Positions 18,500 through 26,883 of a stretch of 64,000 nt of DNA are shown piece by piece; the stretch's first letter is position 1, and each line of letters starts with the position of its first letter. The stretch comes from Paulinella micropora (lineage: Eukaryota > Cercozoa > Imbricatea > Euglyphida > Paulinellidae): assembly GCA_019918135.1 (NCBI GenBank), contig WBZZ01005849.1, forward strand, positions 239,501 to 303,500. The letters run 5' to 3'. The notes beneath the pieces were generated by a model. The model saw only the letters and a program-made list of their open reading frames with translations, did no database searches and was not told where the DNA came from. A program made the position numbers and the translations under genes.

Positions 18500-19192
18500 A
18501 TGAAACACGCATTATTTCTTTGGGCTTTCCTAATACTGGGCGGACAGCTATTGGCGGCGGGCAGAGCCGGCTCCTCGTCGCACGGGGGAGGAAGCACGCA
18601 CGCTAGCAGCGCTTCGTCTGGGAGCACACACACCAGCAGCGCCTCGTCTGGGAGCACACACACTAGCAGCGCCTCGTCTGGGAGCACGCAAGCTACCAGA
18701 GCCTTGTACATAATTCATACAAGCAACGCAGGCAACGCGCAGCGTACCCAAAGTGATACAATATCGGGTCGCGGCTGCAAAAAGAAAAAGATCGCGAATC
18801 TAAATTGGAGACTGGTCAACGCTTCCAACGGATCCGCGCTTCTAGGTTCTGTCAAACCTTTTGAGCAAACTAAGGAATGCTATTGCTTGGATAAGCTCTA
18901 CTTCTATATAAAACCTGCGGAAACCTATTATGTGAACAACATAACTTTGAATCTGAGCAATTCACTGATCTGGGACGGCGAGGACGAAGATCAATGTGAT
19001 GCAGGATACATAGTATACACCAGCAAGCAGCTTTATAAAACCCGAAAGCAATTTGAAAACCTGGAGCTTACGTGGCAAGCTAGCTGCAACGGATCGTGCA
19101 ATATGTCCTACGCCATCAATGCTGGAGTCCGCAACACATCAGCATTTAGCCAGTGTACACCAGCAATCGGTTTATGTCGAGAAAAACATTAA
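18500..19192 (+). CDS. secreted glycoprotein, family 1 (copy A)
   Basis: 230 residues. Signal peptide MKHALFLWAFLILGG, then a stalk with four near-identical SSASSGSTHTS-type repeats (residues 25-75), then a Cys- and Asn-rich ectodomain with N-glycosylation sites (NAS, NIT, NLS, NGS, NMS). The ectodomain is clearly related to the protein at 59615: KPFEQTKECYCLDKLYFY, KPAETYYVNNI and CNGSCNMSYAINA have direct counterparts. That relative continues into a membrane anchor; this copy ends before it, so it would be secreted. The last ~20 nt overlap the end of a convergent kinase-like gene, the same partner found beside the second copy. Confidence 0.7.
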   Translation: MKHALFLWAFLILGGQLLAAGRAGSSSHGGGSTHASSASSGSTHTSSASSGSTHTSSASSGSTQATRALYIIHTSNAGNAQRTQSDTISGRGCKKKKIANLNWRLVNASNGSALLGSVKPFEQTKECYCLDKLYFYIKPAETYYVNNITLNLSNSLIWDGEDEDQCDAGYIVYTSKQLYKTRKQFENLELTWQASCNGSCNMSYAINAGVRNTSAFSQCTPAIGLCREKH

Positions 19193-21519
19193 ACAACTAC
19201 ATGGGTCAGAGCCCTGTTTGGGAGCACTGTTGCTAAATTCCTGTAGCAGATTCTTGCCCTGTTCGTTTAGGATGCCGAGTTCCTCCGCGTCTTCGAAAGC
19301 TTCTCTAAACCAGACCAGGACCTCGCCCTTGAGTTCTTTTAAAAAAGGCGCGTTGAGCAGCGGGCACCGTACGTATTCGTAATGAGGTTGTTTGCCGCTG
19401 TTGGCTAGCAAGGCCAAGTAAAGTAGAGTTTGCAGGTGCAGCACCGAAGCTCTTGTAAGCCAGGCTTTGGCGTTGTTGCCGGGGGGCTGGAATCCTCGGG
19501 TGAAAGTTTGTTGCGAGTCCAAGAAGCGGACCCTGCCCAACCGCTGCTTCTGCTGCCCTGGCACGACATAAGTATACACAGCCACGTCGTCAAGCGTGGC
19601 ACCGCTGGGCAGAAAAAACTGCTTCTTCTTTTGAGCATGTCGTAGCAGGAGCCGTGCGTAGCGTTCCACCAGCAAGAATAACTGATACCCTAGATTTGCA
19701 GCCAAATGGAGTTTGTCCTTGCAAGAATCCCAAGGATAGTTCCGGAGCTTGTAGACGTTCTTTAGATAATCTGCCAAGGACCCGTTGTCATCTGGCTGCG
19801 TGTGGCACAGACCGCTCATTGATGATGCGTGGTTTGGAGGAACAGAGCCAGGCGACTTGCGGGGTTGCCTGGTTTTCAGTTGCTGTGCTTGGAACACTAG
19901 TTCGGCGGGGATGATACTGGTAGTTTCGCACACGCCTATTTGATTGTCACGCATAGCTTCAGACCAAGCGTGAATATCTTTAGCTTGGTTCGAATCCGAC
20001 ACAGAGCCCAGAACCATAATAAAAGTACGCTTTTCTTCAAGTCTGTCCCCGCGCCGGGCCTCTTCGTCCCAGATTACCAGACCACACTTGTCTAAATGCT
20101 TACGTTTTTTAGCCGTGTTTACCCGCGCGTTCAGTAACCGTGCAATTTCAGCAGAACCTCCCTGGGTGGCGTGCTTTGTAACCCGCTTATGTAGCTCCTG
20201 CAAACCATTTAAAACACGCTTTTCCTTATCCAGTCCGCGGCCGGGGAAAGCTTGCGACAAAATGTAAATGTATTGTTCAGCCGCCAAGGTCAGGTGCTGT
20301 GTCGTGTGCTTTGCACCTGGGACGGCTACTCCAGAGGGGGTTGTCTGTGCCGTGTCGTGCAGCTGTTGGAAAAGAAGGTAGGTTTGATTTGTCTTGTCTG
20401 ATTGCAGAGGATGATACACCAAATCGGAGAGCTGTTTTTCTTTTCCGCTATAAGTATAGTAATGTGTCAGAATGGTCAGAAAGGTCGCATAGTCTCCCGG
20501 CCGTCGAAAGCGTAGGTTGGCTACCAAAGCTATAGCCTCCAACAAGGACGTTGCATCTTTTGCGCTGGCTAACTCTCCGTTGATGATAGCCACCGCAGCG
20601 TCGGCTGAGCCTGGGTTATATATATGCGCAACCGCCGCCAGGGTTGCAAACATCCCAAGAGCTTTTTATTCGGCTCTCCATTTCCCAGCAACTCTCCTAG
20701 CCATTGCAGGCTCACTTCGCCCGCTGACGCGTTTACATGGTATTCGTGAAGGTCCGCGTCTCCGAAAAGCACTTGGACAGCTGGCCCGTGCGATTTGTAG
20801 ACAAGAAAATTCTGCGGCTTCAGATCAATCACCAGCGCATCGCTCTTAGGCTCGGTTACTAGCCGTGCCAGAAAGAGCGCCACATACTTTTGGATGATCT
20901 CGTAAGTAGCTTTCCAGGCAGCACCCCGGCCATGGGGAAGTCTGTGCAACTCAAAGCCCAGGTCGCTTGTTGCATATGCAGCTTGGCTGTGAAACAAGTA
21001 AATCCCAGCCCCCCGCTTCTCCTCTAGTTTTTGTTCATTGTGCACATAATCTACCTTGGACTTTAAGTTACGAATGTCCTGATATAGTTGGGCGTGGCAG
21101 AGCGGTTTTGACTCTTTTAGTTTAGTCCTGATTTCCTGTTCCAATCTTTCAAGCATAGCTGTGAAGGTTTGGAAATCACCTGGCGAGATCTTGCAGTAGG
21201 TTGTTTTTTGGTTGGCGCCAATTCCATTTTCGTACATGGCTGAGCTCCAGCCCGTGCGTTCGTCGGCCATTTCCTTGCTCTCGTACACAAAGAAACCATA
21301 GCGATGCACTAGGCGACGGTCCCTCCGTTTAAGAAAGACTATATTGAACGTGCCTTGCTTCATCCAGCTATCTCCGGTATAATCATGGTCAGCTTCCAAA
21401 AACTTACACTTACCGTCTACGCAATCAGTGTGCTGCTTGATTCTTGCCAGCATGATCCTTGCTAGGCTCTTGCTCAGCTTTCGAGCATTACGACACTTGC
21501 ACCACCTGCCCCACAGCAT
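19172..21519 (-). pseudogene. kinase-like family member (copy C, looks interrupted)
   Basis: A member of the kinase-like family spread over two overlapping open readings; it looks broken about once and otherwise well preserved. The N-terminal part has a Cys cluster (HTDCVDGKCKF), a glycine-loop-like KQGTFNIVF, VIDLKPQNFLVY (catalytic-loop-like, with Asp, Lys and Asn all present) and LFGDADLHEY at the DFG position. The remainder carries the family C-terminal domain (DDVAVYTYVVPGQQ, VRFLDSQ). It diverges from the other copies more than they do from each other. It lies tail-to-tail with glycoprotein 18500. Preservation of the key residues suggests that the break is recent. Confidence 0.65.
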
Positions 21520-21764
21520 TCTTCGGATGGGTCCCTCGAATTCTTCCTTTTATGCAAGAAACAGCCCTGTTTCGAGGCGGACTAGAAGGGGAGAGGGCAG
21601 GGCCGCGGGCGCGGGGCATGCCCCCTTCTCCCCCCCCCCCCCCTTTTTCTTGTTGTTCCTTTCCTCCGCGCCGCGGGGCGGCCCAGGGGGGGGGGGGGGG
21701 GGGGAGAAGACGTGCCCTGAAAGGGAATTCAATGCAACAGGAAAGAATCTAAGACTATGTGTTC

Positions 21765-21911
21765 CTACATTACCACGAAGTAAACCGGGGTGAACAGGCA
21801 GCTGCCGCCGTTGGGATCTAGGCACCGACGCCGTTCTTCCCAGACACAGCCACCATCCTCGATTGGTATCGCCTCGCACTCGCCCGTTTTCTTCTTCTTC
21901 GGCTCGTCCAT
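21765..21911 (-). CDS. small cysteine-containing protein
   Basis: 48 residues from an ATG: a KKKK-containing N-terminus, four Cys in the middle (GECEA, GGCVW, RRCLD, GSCLF) and a hydrophobic end (FTPVYFVVM). It sits alone between poly-G/C tracts in a 560-bp stretch. The even Cys spacing is suggestive of a small folded domain, but nothing else supports expression. Low-confidence small gene. Confidence 0.3.
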   Translation of the reverse strand: MDEPKKKKTGECEAIPIEDGGCVWEERRRCLDPNGGSCLFTPVYFVVM

Positions 21912-21950
21912 GGCTCCTTTCTTACAAAGAGAACTCGAGCGGTGAGGCGG

Positions 21951-21985
21951 GGGGGAGAGGGCGCCGCCCCCCCCCCCCCCCCCCC
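21951..21985. repeat. G-rich/C-run tract
   Basis: GGGGGAGAGGGCGCCG followed by a run of about 20 C. A second G-run/C-run pair lies at about 21629-21705. The 21520-22080 spacer otherwise holds only the small reading at 21765. Confidence 0.6.
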
Positions 21986-22080
21986 GTCGCGCTGGACAAG
22001 CTTTTTCTACGTGAGTAAAAATCAAAGCTCAGCAACTAGGGGGTCGAACTCTAATCCCAGACCTGCCGACCCTTTTTGGA

Positions 22081-23199
22081 ATGGCAGCTATAGAAAATAG
22101 TATGGCATCTGGCGCCAGAGCCAGCGTTGCCGTCGGCACCGCACGCACGGGCTCTCAGGGCCTATTAGTCCCGTTTGCACTCGTCACGTCCGAAGAGGAG
22201 TCCATAGGACCAGCAGGCCCGATAGAATTGTTGACTGCGGAAGAAGCATTGCTGCGCTCGGATGCGCTGGCCGGGCGACTGGCTTGCCCCGTCTGTGGCG
22301 AAGTTGTTGGTCCGGTGCGAGCATGCACTGCAGGGGAGCAAAACAGACGTGCTCACTTTCGTCATGGCACAGAGAGCGACCGGCGGCCAAGGACGGCTGA
22401 TATGGAACGCTTGCACACGGCGGAATCGTTGTTGCACATAGCCACCAAATTGTATATTGTGCGCAACCTGCGCAGTGTATTGTTCGTGCATCCCGCCTGC
22501 AAAGAGCAAGAGGCATGCGTTCCTGGCCGTCTCAGGTTCGACGGGTGCACACAGATGGCCTTTGTAGAGGCGAGCCTGTCCTGGCTGCAAAAACAAGGCT
22601 ACTCGACCGAATGTGCCCTCCAGGCAAACAGCGGGTCCATTCGACCAGATGTAACAGTGGTGGATAGGAGCAGCAGGAAGGTGATAGCGTTTATCGAAGT
22701 AAGACATACGCACCCCCGCCAGAATTGGCTGTCCTTGTATCAGTTCCCGGGCGCTGTGTGTCTAGAAGTAGGTGCGGGTTGTGAGGGGCCATCCGAGACG
22801 GAGGCGCCCTGCTGGGCACGCAGCCGCGGCCTTGCCGCAAAATCGGAAAATCAGCAGTGTACCCTCTTCTACTCCCTCTGCTCCCCAGAAAACAGGTTAG
22901 TATGCAACGAATGCCGGTCAACCAAGGAAGCGCGCAAGCAAAGGGAGCTGCTGGCGGCAGAGGAGGCTAGGACGAAGCTACGGGCCGAACGAGTCAAACC
23001 CCGAAAACGAAACTGCAACTACCAGCAGAAGAGAAAGAACAAGAAGCCTAAACGATGTGAGCGTACTCCGAAATGCCTTCCTTGTAATGACACTGGTAGA
23101 TCTTACTATACAGAGGGTCTATATGGGCCATGCCACGAATGCAGGTTGGGTGACCAAGTATACAACCATGGTCATTTCGATCTGACTGAAGACAGGTAA
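22081..23199 (+). CDS. CoiA-like nuclease-family protein
   Basis: 372 residues. The N-terminal half has CPVCGEVV near 69-76 and HFRHGTES near 97, a zinc-binding pair typical of competence protein CoiA-like proteins, then ESLLHIATKLYI. At ~188-205, RPDVTVVDRSSRKVIAFIEV follows the PD-(D/E)xK nuclease pattern of the same family: acidic residue, short loop, then a beta-strand IEV. The C-terminal third is a basic, Lys/Arg-rich helix plus CxxC pairs (CLPCNDTGR, CHEC) that probably bind nucleic acid. CoiA-like proteins are known in bacteria and in large DNA viruses. Likely a nuclease for DNA processing or recombination. It is followed by the direct-repeat region. Confidence 0.6.
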   Translation: MAAIENSMASGARASVAVGTARTGSQGLLVPFALVTSEEESIGPAGPIELLTAEEALLRSDALAGRLACPVCGEVVGPVRACTAGEQNRRAHFRHGTESDRRPRTADMERLHTAESLLHIATKLYIVRNLRSVLFVHPACKEQEACVPGRLRFDGCTQMAFVEASLSWLQKQGYSTECALQANSGSIRPDVTVVDRSSRKVIAFIEVRHTHPRQNWLSLYQFPGAVCLEVGAGCEGPSETEAPCWARSRGLAAKSENQQCTLFYSLCSPENRLVCNECRSTKEARKQRELLAAEEARTKLRAERVKPRKRNCNYQQKRKNKKPKRCERTPKCLPCNDTGRSYYTEGLYGPCHECRLGDQVYNHGHFDLTEDR

Positions 23200-23307
23200 C
23201 TTGAAGCACTGAGTGATTCATTGGATGAGATTATGCAGTATGGTGGCGGACCGAGAGCAGGCGGCCGTGCCCGCGCTGTTCGGCAGGTTACAAGGTACAA
23301 AAAAGAT

Positions 23308-23545
23308 GCTTTTAATAAAAACCCCCGGTCCGCCGGGCATATCTGGCTTAGGGGTGGGCCCTGTGTGTTTGTTTGTGTTGCAGGCGCACGCTGGATTTCC
23401 GTGCGTCAGACAGTGGCAGTGCGCTGGCTGAAATGCCGCTCTCGGCATGGCTCTGTCAAATGCTTCGGCAGCATACTAGAAAAAAGATTGTCTGGTTTCA
23501 TTAAATTAGTTTTTTCTTTCATGAACACGATTCCTACCCCCGGCA
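23308..23545 (+). repeat. left direct repeat flanking the HNH-SF3 gene
   Basis: Contains CTTTTAATAAAAACCCCCGG (near 23308) and, from about 23371, TTGCAGGCGCACGCTGGATT through TTTCTTTCATGAACACGATT. The second segment is repeated, about 85% alike, at 26325-26490, and the first at 26840-26896. The TTGCAG start resembles a splice acceptor. A C/T-rich spacer follows up to the helicase gene. Confidence 0.75.
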
Positions 23546-23876
23546 GTGACATTTGAAGTCGAAGAGACCAGCGCGGACACCCTGCCCTTGCACAACGCAC
23601 ACCCGATCCCTGCCCGAGCGGCGGGTTGCGGTTGTTTTTTTCTTGCGCGCCCCTGCCCCCTAGTCCCTTGCCCTTTTCTTTCCCTCCCCCCGCCTCCCCC
23701 TCTTGTGAGGTGTTGGGACAAATGTACTTGCTTCCTCCCTCTTCCCTCCCCCCTCCCGTTTACATACTCCCCTTCTTCCCTTTGCCCCCCCCCCTCCCCC
23801 TTTTTTCCCTCTGCTCTCCTCTCCATGGACACCAAGAAAGAGAAGGGTCTATTGAAACACAAAGACGAAATAAGAA

Positions 23877-26183
23877 ATGAGCAGCAACCCCGAGGAAGAC
23901 AAGGTCTTGGCCTTGGCGGATTCTAATGAGACATTTCAAAGACTGCAAGACAAGCTAGACGTGATTGCGGCCAAGGCCAACAATCCGCACCTGCTGGGTC
24001 TGCGCCCGGTTTATCTGGGCAAGATAGTGCCACTGGCCAACGCAAGACGTTTGGTAAGCACGGCGCAGGCGCGAAAGTGGATTTTGGCCAATAAACGGCA
24101 AGCGCGCCTGGCGCCCTACTTTATGCCCGGCGCGCCTGAATGGCACGTAGATCACATTGTGCCGCGCAGTTGGGGGGGTGTGGACCACCCTCGCAACTAT
24201 GTCATGATGCCTGGATCGGTGAACATGTCGTTCCGCGATTTCCTGCCAGCGGAGAAGATAGCCTACATTGGCAGCATGGCGGCCCGCAGTGCCAAGCTCT
24301 TCTGCAAGTACTTGCGTCTCGGCGCCGAGTCGAGGATCGAGGAACTGCCAGAGGTGGCCATCACGGGTGCGCTGGGCGGCAGGACAGAGCTATCCACGAT
24401 CGAAGATATGCAGAGATTCTATGGTACTGTGAACCTGGCGCACGTAGAACACCCTTTCTTCGCGTGCATGAGTCCTGGCTCCATGCATAGGGACTGGGTC
24501 AGTTTTAGGAATTGCTCCCTCAACATTAAGACCCTGGAGTACAGAACCTGGGACGATTTCAAAGCAATAGGTGAGCAGGCTCCGTTCACCGACCACCGTT
24601 ATGACTTTGAGATAGATTTTGCAAAGTTGGCAGAGGCCGACAATCACGGTGACGAGTGGCTTACTCCCTCCTGGGCCGAGATACTCAAACTGCAATTTAG
24701 TCCAGAAATGTGCTACGTGTTTGAAGTGCTGCTGGGTCGGCTACTATATCCCGTCGGATCAATCGACAATTGGCAGGTGATGCCTTTTCTGCTTGGCGAC
24801 GGCGGTAGGGGTAAGGGCACGGTTCTCGACATAATCAAGAATTTCAAACCGCGCGGAAAGGTTGGGCTATTGAGCATAAACACGAAAGACAAATTGGGTC
24901 TGCGAAGCCTATACCAGAAAGAGCTTATCATGTGCCTGGATATGCCACGAAACTTTGCGGGCGTGTTGGACCAAGCAACGATGCAGAGCATGATCTCGGG
25001 AGAAAACGTGGCCGCCCCGTGCGAGCGCAAAGCCGTCGCGACGGATCCTTGTTTCTCGTCTCCTCTCATTATGGCTGGCAGCATTATCTTGAATTATAAC
25101 GCTGCTGAACAAGAACAGTGGAAACGACGGCTTGCGGTGTTCTGTTGGGAAAACGCTCCGGCTAGAGTCAATTCCGGCCTGAAAAAGCTCATTATCCAAA
25201 ACGAGCTGCCTTACATTCTGCTCCGCTGCATTGCTCGCTACCGCACGACCGTGAACAACAAGCCCGACGCAGACTTCTGGCAAGATGTAGCACCGCCCGC
25301 TCTGAAACATAATCAAAGATATACTGAGAACCACATGAACTTGCTGGCGCGGTTTCTGCACGATGGCTCCAGGGAGCACAAAGTGGTCCTGGATAAAGGA
25401 CGCCTTACTCTGTGGGCAGACTTTGTCTCGGCGTATGAGGAGTACCTAAAGGAGCTGAAACAGCCTACTTTTGGGGAGGCCGACAATATTCCCCACAGCG
25501 CGCTGCGCCAAAATGATTTCGAGGTGTTTCCCCCGCGCGCGGGCCTAGGCGCTAGTATCAGGGGTGCTCACAAGAAAGACGGGCGCGTCAACTACTGCAT
25601 ATACTGCCCGCGCAGCAAGTCCGAGCTAGGACACGAGTGCGACCCCACGGGAGTCTGTCAAGGGGGCCTGTGCCGGTATGTGAATTGTAAAAACAAGACG
25701 CACAGGGATGCGGGCCGGCACAAAGCGTATGGTATCGTAAATATGCGGATCGTACCTAAAGCCGATTTCGACCAGTGGCTGATTTGCACTACGGACGCTG
25801 GCTCGGAATCGGGACGCAGCGAGAACCACAGCGAGAGCCTCAGCGAGAGCCTCAGCGTACAGGAGTGGCAGGAAAGGGTTTTGACCTTGACAGCGACGCA
25901 AGAGAACAGAGACGATGTCAGGCGCGCGATCGAAAAAATGTTAGAGGCGAATGGCAAGGCGGAGCGCAGGGCGGGGCGCAAGGCGGAGCGCAGGGCGGAG
26001 CGCAAGCGTGTCTGCTCAACCCGCTCCAGCGGGCTCAAGGGGCGGAGGAGGGGGGCGCGGGGGGCATGCCCCCCGAAGCGGCAGGCGCAGGAGTCTTCTT
26101 CCAAAAGGCCCCGACTGTCGGTCGAAACTTCCCAGGAACGTGTGGAAAAGTACCCTTTGGATACAAATGAAAACAATGAGTAA
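23877..26183 (+). CDS. HNH-domain / superfamily 3 helicase fusion protein
   Basis: 768 residues. Near 89-121 WHVDHIVPRSWGG and NYVMMPGSVN give the His-x-x-H...N pattern of an HNH nuclease or its relic. The core is an SF3 (D5-like) helicase: Walker A GDGGRGKGT at ~307-315, Walker B-like ELIMCLDMP near 348, a B' region (SMISGENVAAPCERK) and the SF3 motif C strand ending IILNYN near 400. The family forms hexameric replicative helicases in poxviruses, NCLDVs and some mobile elements. The C-terminal Cys-rich region (YCIYCPRS, CDPTGVC, CRYVNC) may bind zinc, then a tandem KAERRAERR basic tail. There is no primase domain ahead of the helicase. Direct repeats flank the gene. Confidence 0.75.
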   Translation: MSSNPEEDKVLALADSNETFQRLQDKLDVIAAKANNPHLLGLRPVYLGKIVPLANARRLVSTAQARKWILANKRQARLAPYFMPGAPEWHVDHIVPRSWGGVDHPRNYVMMPGSVNMSFRDFLPAEKIAYIGSMAARSAKLFCKYLRLGAESRIEELPEVAITGALGGRTELSTIEDMQRFYGTVNLAHVEHPFFACMSPGSMHRDWVSFRNCSLNIKTLEYRTWDDFKAIGEQAPFTDHRYDFEIDFAKLAEADNHGDEWLTPSWAEILKLQFSPEMCYVFEVLLGRLLYPVGSIDNWQVMPFLLGDGGRGKGTVLDIIKNFKPRGKVGLLSINTKDKLGLRSLYQKELIMCLDMPRNFAGVLDQATMQSMISGENVAAPCERKAVATDPCFSSPLIMAGSIILNYNAAEQEQWKRRLAVFCWENAPARVNSGLKKLIIQNELPYILLRCIARYRTTVNNKPDADFWQDVAPPALKHNQRYTENHMNLLARFLHDGSREHKVVLDKGRLTLWADFVSAYEEYLKELKQPTFGEADNIPHSALRQNDFEVFPPRAGLGASIRGAHKKDGRVNYCIYCPRSKSELGHECDPTGVCQGGLCRYVNCKNKTHRDAGRHKAYGIVNMRIVPKADFDQWLICTTDAGSESGRSENHSESLSESLSVQEWQERVLTLTATQENRDDVRRAIEKMLEANGKAERRAGRKAERRAERKRVCSTRSSGLKGRRRGARGACPPKRQAQESSSKRPRLSVETSQERVEKYPLDTNENNE

Positions 26184-26211
26184 GAACCAGAACAACCAGG
26201 ATGTTCAAGAG

Positions 26212-26334
26212 GTAAGTCTTTGGATATTCATTCTCATTTTTATCCAAAGGCCTGTTACTGCTTTTTGCATCATCGGCATTTTGAAGCCCACCGTGCCTCC
26301 TCCTCCTGTGTGTATGTGTGTGTGTATGTTGCAG
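26212..26334 (+). other. candidate intron or leader after the helicase gene
   Basis: A GAGGTAAGTC donor lies 36 nt after an ATG (MSKNQNNQDVQE, overlapping the helicase stop), and 123 nt later a TG-rich tract ends TGTATGTTGCAG. The acceptor side is the start of the direct repeat copied from 23.38 kb. Splicing is only inferred. Confidence 0.3.
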
Positions 26335-26490
26335 GCGCGCGCCGGATTTCCGTGCGCCAGACAGTGGCAGTGCGCTGCACTGCCACTCGGCGTGGTTCTG
26401 TCAAAGGAGTTTTGCAGGAGACTAGCAAAGATTTTGTCTGGCTTTATTAAATTAGTTTTTTTCTTTCATGAACACAATTCTTTCCCCAGG
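26325..26490 (+). repeat. right direct repeat flanking the HNH-SF3 gene
   Basis: Counterpart of 23378-23545: GGATTTCCGTGCGCCAGAC, a diverged centre, then GTCTGGCTTTATTAAATTAG and TTTCTTTCATGAACAC. Together the two copies bracket the helicase gene at a distance of ~2.8 kb. Confidence 0.75.
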
Positions 26491-26639
26491 GGGTATCAGC
26501 GTGGGGCACGCGCATGAGCAGGGGCGGGGCACCCCCCCCCCCCCCCCCCCCGCTCAGCCCCCACGCTGGCAAGGAGGGCTGGGATACGGCCTGCGGGCTG
26601 GAGGGAAAGGGGCTCACGTAAAGAATGTGCTGGGGCTTG

Positions 26640-26845
26640 ACGTCGAGTTCCCTAGCGACAGCCACCTGCCCACGATCGAGGATAATACGAAGCTCTATGA
26701 CAATGTCAGGTCGGGCAATGACACTCTGGATAAGTACCTAGTTCGTGTACCGCATCCTTTCTTCCCGCTAATTGCTCGTTCATTAGCGGGAAGACCTTGG
26801 ACTACTGTACCTGGGATGACTTCAAGGAGACAGAAGAGATGCTTT
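26640..26845 (+). pseudogene. fragment related to the HNH-SF3 gene
   Basis: Readings such as LPTIEDNTKLYDNV, VPHPFF and YCTWDDFKE match residues ~172-230 of the neighbouring helicase protein (STIEDMQRFYGTV, EHPFF, YRTWDDFKA). Only this short internal piece is present and it is broken. A poly-C tract precedes it and the AATAAAAACCCCCGG repeat follows. It is a remnant of a second copy of the helicase unit. Confidence 0.6.
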
Positions 26846-26883
26846 TAATAAAAACCCCCGGTCCGCCAGGGGGCATATCTGGC

